A program made the position numbers and the translations under genes. Shown here one piece after another: positions 25,862 through 34,400 of a stretch of DNA of 64,000 nucleotides. Under the pieces are notes generated by a model that worked only from the letters and a program-made list of their open reading frames with translations, was not told the DNA's origin and did no database searches. This stretch comes from Parvibaculum sp002684405 (GTDB lineage: Bacteria > Pseudomonadota > Alphaproteobacteria > Parvibaculales > Parvibaculaceae). Position 1 is the stretch's first letter. Every line of letters starts with the position of its first letter. Location: assembly GCA_965140395.1 (NCBI GenBank), contig OZ223205.1, forward strand, positions 992,001 to 1,056,000. The letters run 5' to 3'.

Positions 25862-26638
25862 GCCCGTATTGGCGCGCAGATGAGCGCAATAGGTCATGCG
25901 GCCATGCGCTTCCACCTTGGTAATGGTCGCATCGACCGGAAATTCCTCGCCATCCTTGCGCATGCCCGTCACCGGCCCGCGCTCGCTCATCCAGCGCGAG
26001 GCGACCTTGCCGCGTCCGAAGGCGGCGATGTCTGCGGCATGACCCGGACGGAGCCGCTGCGGCAGCAGCATGTCGAGCGGCTGGCCCAGCACTTCGTCGG
26101 CGCGATAGCCGAACATTTTCTCCGCCTTGAGGTTGAAGAAGGTGATGTTGCGATCGGCGTCGATGATGACGATGCCATCCTCGGCAACCTGCAGGATGCG
26201 CGAAAAGAGCAGATGCTGTTCCTTGAAGTCGATCATCTCCTGGCGCGCCACGCTGTTGTCGCGCACGGTAATGAAAAAGCGCTCCGCGCCGCCGATACCC
26301 GCTTTCACCACGCGCACATCCACCGGCATTTCATGCCCGTCCTTGCGCCGTCCGGTGAGGTTCAGGAAGCGTGACTGCTCATGTTCGCTTTCGTTGGCCC
26401 AGCGGATGAGCCATTTCATCGGTTCCGCGCGCTGACCGGCCTGTTGCGGCACGAGGGTGGTAATGCTCTTTCCCACGACCTCGCTGGCGTCATAGCGCAG
26501 CAGCTTTTCAAGCGCCGGATTGACATAGGTGATCTCGCCCTCGGGCGTCGAAACGATGATCGCTTCGGGCACATTTTCGACAAGGGTGCGGAAGAAGTCT
26601 TCCGTTTGCGCATCGCGATGCGAAGATTGCCCGTTCAT
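25844..26638 (-). CDS. Double-PAS domain sensor without output domain
   Basis: The protein has 264 residues and consists of two PAS domains with no kinase, cyclase or HTH part. PAS1 (about 10-130) begins TEDFFRTLVENVPEAIIVST and has ITYVNPALEKLLRYDASEVV and GRRKDGHEMPVDVRV. PAS2 (about 140-260) has GIVIIDADRNITFFNLKAEK and MFGYRADEVLGQP, and ends GMRKDGEEFPVDATITKVE. The repeated N-x-A/K-x-E-x-x-F/L-Y pattern is typical of heme- or FAD-free PAS domains, so the ligand is not known. It lies 77 bases after the diiron protein gene and may be co-transcribed with it and the ferredoxin. It might sense redox state or substrate and act on an unknown partner. Confidence 0.8.
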   Translation of the reverse strand: MNGQSSHRDAQTEDFFRTLVENVPEAIIVSTPEGEITYVNPALEKLLRYDASEVVGKSITTLVPQQAGQRAEPMKWLIRWANESEHEQSRFLNLTGRRKDGHEMPVDVRVVKAGIGGAERFFITVRDNSVARQEMIDFKEQHLLFSRILQVAEDGIVIIDADRNITFFNLKAEKMFGYRADEVLGQPLDMLLPQRLRPGHAADIAAFGRGKVASRWMSERGPVTGMRKDGEEFPVDATITKVEAHGRMTYCAHLRANTGKTRRL

Positions 26639-26715
26639 TTCGTTCCTCCGAAAACCGTTTCCGGCAAATAGCGTCGGCGGCGGGGCGTGGATGCGCGCCC
26701 CGCCGCCGGGCTCCC

Positions 26716-27822
26716 CTATTCGGCCGCCTCGACCTCGCCCGTCGGGTGGCCACCTTCCATCGCCTGAAGAACGCGCTGATCCTCGGCGATGGGAATACCC
26801 GCTTCCTCGTATTTCTTGCGGATGGTCGGCGTCAGCAGGCCGACGCGCGCCAGCGCAGGCATCATCAGATCTTCAAGCGCATGGACCTGTCCGGGCGGAA
26901 GCGCCTGTGTGATACCGGCTTCCTGAGCTTCCTTCAGACCCTTGAAGAAATCGTCGGCGTCGATATTGCTGTTCTCCAGCACTTCCATGAAGCCGGGATC
27001 GACCTTGTTGGCGATCGTGCCCGCCGTCTGTGCCTGCACCAGAATGTTGACCGCGCCGAAGGCGAATTCGGCAAGATCCTCCAGCTCGTCTTCCGGCAGG
27101 TTCTTGAAGACCGGGCCGAGGAACACATGCCCGAAGGAGACGTGACGGGATTCGTCGCGCATCACATTGAAGGTGAGTTTCTTCAGCAGCGGGCAGGTGG
27201 TGGACCGGTACATGTTGTTGAAGGCGCCAAGCGCGAGGCCTTCCACGATCATGTTCATGCCGATCATGACCTTCTCGTAGCGGTCGGACTGAAGTGTCGC
27301 GTCGATGAGCTGCTTCAGCCAGGGCGACATGGGATAGACCATGGCGATCTTGTCGCAATATTTCGAATAGACCTCGACATGGCGAGCCTCGTCCATGGTC
27401 TGCGTCGCGGCATAGAGCTTCGCGCCTTCATCCGGCACGGAATGCGTCACGCAGGCCGCCGTCATCAGCGCGCCCTGTTCGCCATGCAGGAACTGCGAGA
27501 GAAGCTGCGCGGTCGAATGCGCGGTAAAGGTTTCCTGCTGCGACTTCGATAGCTTCTTGAAGAAGGGCATCTGGTGATAGATGTCCGACCGGTCGTTCAC
27601 CAGCGGCTTGGACGGGTCGACTTCCGTATCCCAAGGCAGCAGCTCGTCGCTGTCCCACTGGTTCTGCTTTGCCCGGTTGTAGAGGTCCTCGACCTTGTCT
27701 TCGGAGAACATGTATTTGAACGTCCATGCGATATCCATGGGGTTCTTGTAGATGTCGTCCGGCGTCATGCTGACGCGCCAGTCGCCCTTGGTGACGACCT
27801 CATGCTCTGTGTTTGCGCTCAT
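26716..27822 (-). CDS. Ferritin-like diiron protein
   Basis: The protein has 368 residues; AGGAGAAGGACG precedes the ATG. The four-helix ferritin-like core carries a complete diiron-carboxylate pattern: Glu115 (HGEQ), Glu145-x-x-His148 (DEARH), Glu194 (VEGLA) and Glu224-x-x-His227 (DESRHVSFG). This is the arrangement of R2-like oxygenases and desaturases. The neighbouring ferredoxin could supply electrons, so an oxygenase or desaturase is more likely than iron storage. It does not match a well-known named enzyme that I recognise. Possible substrates are acyl or hydrocarbon chains, given the surrounding genes, but this is a guess from context. Confidence 0.8.
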   Translation of the reverse strand: MSANTEHEVVTKGDWRVSMTPDDIYKNPMDIAWTFKYMFSEDKVEDLYNRAKQNQWDSDELLPWDTEVDPSKPLVNDRSDIYHQMPFFKKLSKSQQETFTAHSTAQLLSQFLHGEQGALMTAACVTHSVPDEGAKLYAATQTMDEARHVEVYSKYCDKIAMVYPMSPWLKQLIDATLQSDRYEKVMIGMNMIVEGLALGAFNNMYRSTTCPLLKKLTFNVMRDESRHVSFGHVFLGPVFKNLPEDELEDLAEFAFGAVNILVQAQTAGTIANKVDPGFMEVLENSNIDADDFFKGLKEAQEAGITQALPPGQVHALEDLMMPALARVGLLTPTIRKKYEEAGIPIAEDQRVLQAMEGGHPTGEVEAAE

Positions 27823-27907
27823 CGTCCTTCTCCTGGTTGGCCGCATTCAGCGGTGTTGTTCTCGGGACGGATGTTTCGCCGTCCTCTTTCTTCTCAACGC
27901 ACGGAAT

Positions 27908-28228
27908 TCAGTACTGACGGGCAGGTGTTTTCACCACGAGTCCGTCGAGCGTTTCGTCAACCTTGATCTGGCAGGAAAGCCGGCTGTTGTCGGCAACGTC
28001 GAAGGCGAAATCCAGCATGTCACGTTCGAGTTCTTCCATCTCGGGCAGCTTGTCGAACCAGCCATCCTCAACATAGACATGGCAGGTGGCGCAGGCGCAG
28101 GCCCCGCCGCAATCGCCGTCGATCCCCGGAATGGTGTAGCGCAGCGCGCCCTCCATCACGGTAAGACCATTGGGGACGTCGACGTCATGCTCCGTCCCGT
28201 TGAACTCGATATATTTGATCTTCGCCAT
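27908..28228 (-). CDS. [2Fe-2S] ferredoxin (adrenodoxin type)
   Basis: The protein has 106 residues from the ATG chosen (MAKIKYIEF); the open frame extends further upstream but not as ferredoxin. The cluster ligands are Cys40, Cys46, Cys49 and Cys86 (C-x5-C-x2-C...C), the vertebrate/adrenodoxin-type pattern. LPEMEELERDMLDFA is the acidic partner-binding helix found in ferredoxins that serve P450s and diiron enzymes. It is the first gene of a minus-strand group, 85 bases ahead of the diiron protein, and probably its electron donor. No ferredoxin reductase gene is in the window. Confidence 0.9.
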   Translation of the reverse strand: MAKIKYIEFNGTEHDVDVPNGLTVMEGALRYTIPGIDGDCGGACACATCHVYVEDGWFDKLPEMEELERDMLDFAFDVADNSRLSCQIKVDETLDGLVVKTPARQY

Positions 28229-28396
28229 CGTCCCGATTTCTCTTCCGGTCTCTGCCGCGGTCGGTTGTTCTTGTTTCGGGCGAATACCCATAAGAAAAGT
28301 ATTGTCATTTTGACCGCGAGAAGAATGCGGCAAACTGTCCGGGCAATGCTGCGGTGCGGGACGGACGCGCCGTTTTGCCATGTCCGGAAATGATCC

Positions 28397-28418
28397 AATG
28401 TAAGGCAGTGCTTACATT
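28397..28418. promoter_or_regulatory. Perfect 8-bp inverted repeat, candidate operator
   Basis: AATGTAAG and CTTACATT are perfect arms separated by GCAGTG. It lies between the divergent ferredoxin (start 168 bases away) and autotransporter (start 93 bases away) genes. The shape is that of a TetR-type operator. No regulator gene is adjacent, so which protein binds is unknown. Confidence 0.5.
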
Positions 28419-28511
28419 TCCGACACATTGCGACGAATGGCGGCACAATGCGGTTGCCATGGCGGTTAGGTTTTCTCCGGTGGTCCAGCAGATGAACCGG
28501 AGAAAAATCCG

Positions 28512-30821
28512 ATGGGTGATGACCGCCGACCGACCCTGCCTACCCGCCGGAGCGCGCGGGAAGTTCGCTTCATTGCCGTGTTTGCCGCAGGCGCCGCGCT
28601 TGCTCTTTCCGGTTGTGGCGGCGGCGGAGGCGGTGGAGGCGATGCGCCGCCATCTCCTTCTCCGACCCCGTCGCCCATCCTCGATCCCCTCCTGGAAATT
28701 CCCTCTCCAGTCGTGCGAACGCCGGTCGTGCCCATCCGGACGGCAGAATACGACAACTCGACCTACCTCGACGGCATTCAGGCCGACGGCGCCTACCTGC
28801 TGGGGGCGACGGGCAACGGCGTCAATATCGCGATCATCGACGACGGCATTTCCGAAACGAGTCCGGAGCTGTCGGGTCGGGTGCGCGACTATATCGACAC
28901 GACGGGCTCTTACCCCTCCGGCGGACTTGCCGACCACGGAACATCGGTTGCCTCCATCGCGGCCGCGGTGCGCGATGGTGCGGGCGTTCACGGGGTCGCG
29001 TTCAACTCCTATCTCTACGACATCAACGTCTTCACCAAATCGGCGACAGGAGATGTTTCGGCCACCGATGCGGATATAGGCGAGGCACTGAACATCGTCG
29101 CGGGCAACAATCCATCCTATAGTTCGGTGAACGCGCGCATCGCCAATATGAGCCTCGCGGGAGACGGCGGTTTTTCATCCTCCACGCTTGCCGCCATGCG
29201 CTCGGTTGCGGCAGCCGACAGGATAATGGTCATCTCGGCGGGCAATGACGGCAATGCGCAGCCGGCGCCGACGGCGCTGGCCGTGACCGACCCCGGTATC
29301 GGTCCGTCCATGCTGATCGTCGGTGCGGTGGACGACGCCAACACCATTGCGAGCTTCTCCAACCGCGCGGGAAGCTATGGCGACTATTTCGTTGTGGCGC
29401 CGGGGGTGCGGTTGATTACCGCTGCGAAGGATGGCGGTTATGTCTTCTTCTCCGGCACCAGCGCGGCGACGCCTGTGGTCAGCGGTGCGCTTGCCGTGCT
29501 TGCCAACGCCTATCCCTTCCTGACGGGCCCGCAGCTTGTGGCGCTGATCAAGCAGACGGCGGACGATCTCGGGGCGCCGGGCGTCGATGCCGTTTACGGC
29601 TCCGGCCTCGTCAATCTCACCACGGCGATGAACCCCGTCGCTCCCTTGGTCATGACGGTGGGCAACACGGTGGATGCCGTCACCGCGCCGCTTTCCGGCG
29701 CGACCGTGGCCACGGGCGGCGTGCTGGGCGGCTTCAAGGGCGGGCACACGATCCTGCTCGATGCCTATCGCCGCGCCTATACCGTGCCGCTCGACACCTT
29801 CGTCACGCGCCAGGCGAGCCTCTTCGATAGCTTCACAGGCGTGGACGGCCGCGCGTCCGGCGCGGGTATCGGTGCCTTGCTCGACAACTGGTATCCGGAG
29901 AAGGGCGCCTCGCTCGCCTTTGGCAGCGGCGTGGCGGCGCGGCATGTTTCGGCCGCCTATGCGGTCGCGCTGTCCGGCAATACGTTTGCCATGTCCATGC
30001 GCCATGCGGGCGTTGCAAGCCTCGTAGCGATGCCGGAGCTGGAGCCAGCCGCGGGCAATGGCCGCTCCCTTTTCCTCTCCACAAGCTCGGCCGCGACGCC
30101 GCAAGGCGCGTTCATGGGCGACGGCGTGTCGGGGATTGCCCTGGGCTGGCGGAACGACGGTCTGCGCATGACCGCGAGCTACGCGGCGGGGCGCAATATC
30201 CGTGGCCGGAGCGACCTCATGCAGTCTTCCATGGCGGTGAAGACCGGACCGGTCGAATGGGGCCTTTCAGGCAGCCTTCTGACCGAGGATGGCAGTCTGC
30301 TGGGGGCCTTCGGCCAGGGCGTCTTCGCGGGCGCGGGCGGCCGTACCGGCTTTGCAACCGCAAGCCTGCGCTATGACGCGGGCGCGGACTGGGCCCTTGC
30401 CGCGACCTACACCCGCGCGCGTCTGACCGAGGGCACGCTTGGCAATGGTCTGGGGCTGCGCAATGTCGATGGCAGTGCCATGTCGTTCACCCTGTCTGGC
30501 CCGGCGGGCTGGCGTGAGGGCGACCGGCTCGGTTTCCGTATGGCCCAGCCGCTGCGTGCCGAAAAGGCGACTGCCAATATCTGGCTTCCGGTAGGTCGCG
30601 ATATCGCAGGCAATATCATCCGGCGGCATCAGGCGGTCGGCATGGAGCCGGATGGCCGGGAACTCGATTTCGAGCTGGCCTATGCGACCCCCCTGCCGGA
30701 ATTCGTCTGGGGAAGGGCTGCATTTCTTACGCTTAACGGCTTTGCCGCGCTGCAACCGGGGCATGTGGCCGCGGCAGGCCCGGCCTATGGCATGGCGGCT
30801 CAGTTCACCTTTCGCTGGTAA
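28512..30821 (+). CDS. S8 serine peptidase autotransporter with lipoprotein-type signal (NalP-like)
   Basis: The protein has 769 residues. The N-terminus is a twin-Arg-poor signal with a lipobox, LALSGC (Cys35), followed by eight Gly and a Pro/Ser-rich linker. The peptidase S8 domain (about 80-370) has catalytic Asp110 (IIDDGI), His142 (DHGTSVAS) and Ser317 (FSGTSAATP). A C-terminal beta-barrel (about 500-769) has many alternating strands and ends in FTFRW, an aromatic ending typical of autotransporter barrels. It is predicted to be exported, anchored in the outer membrane and to expose or release a subtilisin-like protease. The lipoprotein/S8/autotransporter combination recalls NalP of Neisseria; homology beyond domain order is not established here. 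Confidence 0.87.
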   Translation: MGDDRRPTLPTRRSAREVRFIAVFAAGAALALSGCGGGGGGGGDAPPSPSPTPSPILDPLLEIPSPVVRTPVVPIRTAEYDNSTYLDGIQADGAYLLGATGNGVNIAIIDDGISETSPELSGRVRDYIDTTGSYPSGGLADHGTSVASIAAAVRDGAGVHGVAFNSYLYDINVFTKSATGDVSATDADIGEALNIVAGNNPSYSSVNARIANMSLAGDGGFSSSTLAAMRSVAAADRIMVISAGNDGNAQPAPTALAVTDPGIGPSMLIVGAVDDANTIASFSNRAGSYGDYFVVAPGVRLITAAKDGGYVFFSGTSAATPVVSGALAVLANAYPFLTGPQLVALIKQTADDLGAPGVDAVYGSGLVNLTTAMNPVAPLVMTVGNTVDAVTAPLSGATVATGGVLGGFKGGHTILLDAYRRAYTVPLDTFVTRQASLFDSFTGVDGRASGAGIGALLDNWYPEKGASLAFGSGVAARHVSAAYAVALSGNTFAMSMRHAGVASLVAMPELEPAAGNGRSLFLSTSSAATPQGAFMGDGVSGIALGWRNDGLRMTASYAAGRNIRGRSDLMQSSMAVKTGPVEWGLSGSLLTEDGSLLGAFGQGVFAGAGGRTGFATASLRYDAGADWALAATYTRARLTEGTLGNGLGLRNVDGSAMSFTLSGPAGWREGDRLGFRMAQPLRAEKATANIWLPVGRDIAGNIIRRHQAVGMEPDGRELDFELAYATPLPEFVWGRAAFLTLNGFAALQPGHVAAAGPAYGMAAQFTFRW

Positions 30822-31003
30822 ATCCGCCGGCCGGGAGTGTGGCGCGGGCGCCATAGCCATTCGCAAAGCGTTAAGAATAAAACCGCAGCGGTGACACTCT
30901 CTCACATTGGCTGCGTGCGAAAGCGCGCGCCGGCGTTATAGTGGTTGCGATCCTATCCATGGCGCAGGCTGCGCCGGTGACGTTGAAGCAGGGAGAGCCC
31001 GTT

Positions 31004-31402
31004 ATGGCGCAGAATTTCTCTATTGCGGCAGATCTGAACGACAAGCGGACAAAGGGGCTTCTGGTCGCCTCCGCCGTGGCGATCTCCGTCATGTTGCTGG
31101 CCGTGACGATGTCCACGCCGTCCCGGGCGCAGGAAAAGGAAACCGCGCCCAATGGGGATACCGTCTACAAGGTCACCGACGAGCCGGATACGCCGCCCGT
31201 CAATTATCGCTCCGAGCAGGATCCGCAATACGACACGAAAAAGCAGCATGATGCGGAAATGTATGCCGAGCAGTATGAGAAAGAGCGTCGCAAGAAGCAG
31301 CAGGAAGACAAGGAGCAGCTTCAGCGCATTCTCGATTTCTCCGCGGGCGGTACCGAGCCGAACAGCGTGAACCCGTCGGGCGATTCGATGGGCCGTTACT
31401 GA
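31004..31402 (+). CDS. Hypothetical secreted or anchored charged protein
   Basis: The protein has 132 residues; GGGAGAGCCCGTT precedes the ATG. A hydrophobic stretch at residues about 18-38 (GLLVASAVAISVMLLAVTM), followed by STPSRAQ, looks like a signal peptide or anchor. The rest is highly charged and probably disordered or helical: a Lys/Glu/Gln-rich run (KERRKKQQEDKEQLQRI) near residue 95. I do not recognise a family. It lies 182 bases after the autotransporter and faces tamB. A role in the cell envelope is a guess from location. Confidence 0.65.
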   Translation: MAQNFSIAADLNDKRTKGLLVASAVAISVMLLAVTMSTPSRAQEKETAPNGDTVYKVTDEPDTPPVNYRSEQDPQYDTKKQHDAEMYAEQYEKERRKKQQEDKEQLQRILDFSAGGTEPNSVNPSGDSMGRY

Positions 31403-31424
31403 GCGCGCTCTTTTTGCGGGCGGA

Positions 31425-34400
31425 TCAGTAGTCCCATTTCCAGTTGACGCCCGCGCCGCCGCTGGCGTCCTGCCCCACCGAGGTTTCGACGCTGATATTG
31501 TCGGTCACGTCGATCTCGACCTTGACCGAGGAATCGCTGGCCAGCGCGCCTTGCTCGACGCCCACATAGATTCCCTTGTCGATATATTTGCCCGCCGACA
31601 CCGTGGTCTGGCCGGAGGCGCCCTGGTTCACGCGCAACACGTCGAGGCCGAGCTGCTGCTGAATCTGGCCGAGCACGCTCAGCCCGCCGCCGCCCGTGAC
31701 GCCTGAAAGTTCCGCCGCCGTCGCTGCGAGCTGTGCCGCCTCGAAAGCCGACAGTTCGCCGACCTGCTTGTCGAACAGGATGCGCGAAATGACTTCGTCC
31801 TCCGGCAGCCCGGAAGGGGAAGAGAGGTCGATCTCGGGGTCGGAAGCCTGTCCCGTCACGCTGATCGTGGCCTCGAAATCGTTTCGCTGATAGCCGAGCG
31901 CGACATCGATGGTCGGGTTCGGCGGGTTGCGCCCGTAGAAGGTGATGACGCCTTTCTTCAGCGTGAAGGTCTTGCCCGCAAAATCCAGCGAGCCGCGCAG
32001 GCTGGTCAGCGACCCCGAAATCCGCGGGGCGTCGGCCGTGCCGGTTATGTGGAGAGATCCCTGCCACAAGGCATTGACGCCGCGCCCCGTCACCAGTGCG
32101 GGCTGGCCGATTTCCACCGTCAGGTCGAGCGCCGTGGGAAGGGGAGCCTCTTCCTTCTCCCGCTGGACGATGCCCGCGGGCGCGTTGATCTCCGTCACCT
32201 GGATTTCCGGCACGCTGGCAGGCAGGCTTTGCGGAATGCGGTATTGCGCAAGATCGGTGGTGAGCTTGCCGCTGACGGACAATGGCGCCTCTGGCGTGGG
32301 CGGCAGCGATTTCGCCTCGATGGTGAGGTCGCCGCTGACCGCGGCATCCGCTTCGGCCTGCCGGACAAGATGGGCCTTGTCGAAATCGAGCTTCACCAGA
32401 AGAGGCGTCTTCGCACCCTTGCCGAGAGTGAGGTTGCCTTCCGCTTTCATCCGGCCCTTGCCGCCATCATCGGCATCCAGCCGGAACGTGAAGGCGCGGC
32501 TGTTCTGCGCTTCCATATGGAAGCGCATGTCGCGCAGCACCGTGCCCGTCGAAATATTCTCGAACCGGCCATCCGTGATATCCACCGTCCCGTTGACGAG
32601 AGGCGCGGATATGTCACCGCTGACTGTCAGCAGGACATCGGTTGCGCCGTCGATTTTCTGTCCGTCGAGGTCGGCGAGCGCGGCGAGGGATCCGAGCGGC
32701 CCCTCCCAGGTCAGCTTGCCCGACACCGGGCCCCTTTCGGGCAGCATCGGAAAGGCGCCTTGCGGGTCGCGGATGAGCGGCAGCGTCGCATCGAGTTTGA
32801 AAGGTTCGGTCGACACGCCTTTGGCCCAGGCGGAAAGGGTGAGTTTGCGTCCGGCCCATTTCCCGTCGAGCGAGGCGTCGAAAGCGGGACGTTCTTCCAG
32901 ATTGGCTTCCGGCACGCGCACGTCTTTAAAGTCGAGTGCGATCTCTGCCGACGACTTGCCGCTGTCGAGCGCGACGGTGCCGCTTGCAGACCCGCGTGCC
33001 GCCTCGACCGGCAGGACGGGCGTCAGCAATTCGAGCGGTGCATTGTCGATCGTCGCGTCGAGGTACGCCGCGCGCGCGCGGAGGTCCATCTGTGCGGTGA
33101 TGGAGCCCTTGCCCTCGGTGCTGTCTGTGTCCAGCAACAGCTTGTCCGTCTTGATCGTCTCGCCCAGCTTTATCGTGAAAGGCCGGGTGAGATGCATCTC
33201 CGCGGCGCCGACAACATAGTCGAGCGCATCGAGCGACACGCCGTCACCGGTATAGGCGCCATTGGCGAGGAAGCTGAGGCCCGCGGGTTTGAGCTGTTCG
33301 CGCTCGCCCTTCACCTCAACATCGAAGGCGATGTTGTCGAGGGGGCCGCTGGCCGTTGCCCCGAATGCGCTGAAACGTGTATTGCCGGCACCGCCCGAGC
33401 GGGTCTTCATCACCACGTCGAGGGAGGGATCGCCCGCCAAATCATCCGCGCGGAGAGCGACTTCGGCTTTTTCCAGCGTCAGCCGGCTGCTGACATCGGC
33501 GATCAGTCTGGGAACGAGAATATATGCCGTGGCGTTCTGCTTGCCGTTCCGCGTATCCAGTGCGAAATCGATATCCGCCTGCCCGTCGATCGGCAGGCCC
33601 GCCAGCGCCGCGAGGGGCGCGAGCGCGAGGTTCTCGCCGGTCAGCGATCCCGATGCAAGCCCGTCGGCATCGACGCTCAGGCTTCCCTTAAGCGGCGCGC
33701 CCAGAATGGACGCATCGATCGGGTCGAGCGTCGCGCCGCCTTTCTCGGGCAATGCCAGCTTCGTATCCAGCCTGATCTGGCCATCGTCGCCGTTCAGGCG
33801 GAAGGCGATGGGGCCTTGCGATCCCCCGTCTTGTCTGTCGCCCGCGCCGATTTTGGCGGTAAGGCTTGCCAGCTTCGCATCGAGACCGGCCAGCATGCCT
33901 TTCTGAAGTTTCGCCTCGAGCGAGAGCTGCGGTGCGGCGCTCGTGCCGCTCAATGCCACCTGCGCGGAGAGTTTGCCGCGCGTGTTCATGCTGCCGAGTA
34001 CCTTACCCGCGTCGGGCATGGACAGCGTGGCGTCGCCCTTGAGCGCGCCGGTCGCCGTCATGGATCCCGTCCCCGTTAGCGAGAAGTTCGCCGAACGGGC
34101 GTCCAAGCCGGAGGCTGCATAGCCTCCCCTGCCATCCATGGAAAGCGCCGCCGCGGCCGTAAAGCCCGGCGACAGCAACCCGTCCAGCATGGGATCGCCC
34201 GTGGAAATCTTCTCTCCCGCAAGCGAAAGCTGCGCATGGGCAGCGCCGTCCGGATCGAGCGTTAGCGGTGCAATGTCGAGTTTCACTTGTCCCGCGAGCG
34301 GCTGTCCTGCCAGCTCGCCAATCGGTTTCAGGTCTGCGAGCGCGCCATGCGCTTCGCCATCGACGCTCAGCCCGTCGGCGAGCGCGACCTGCCCGGCAAA

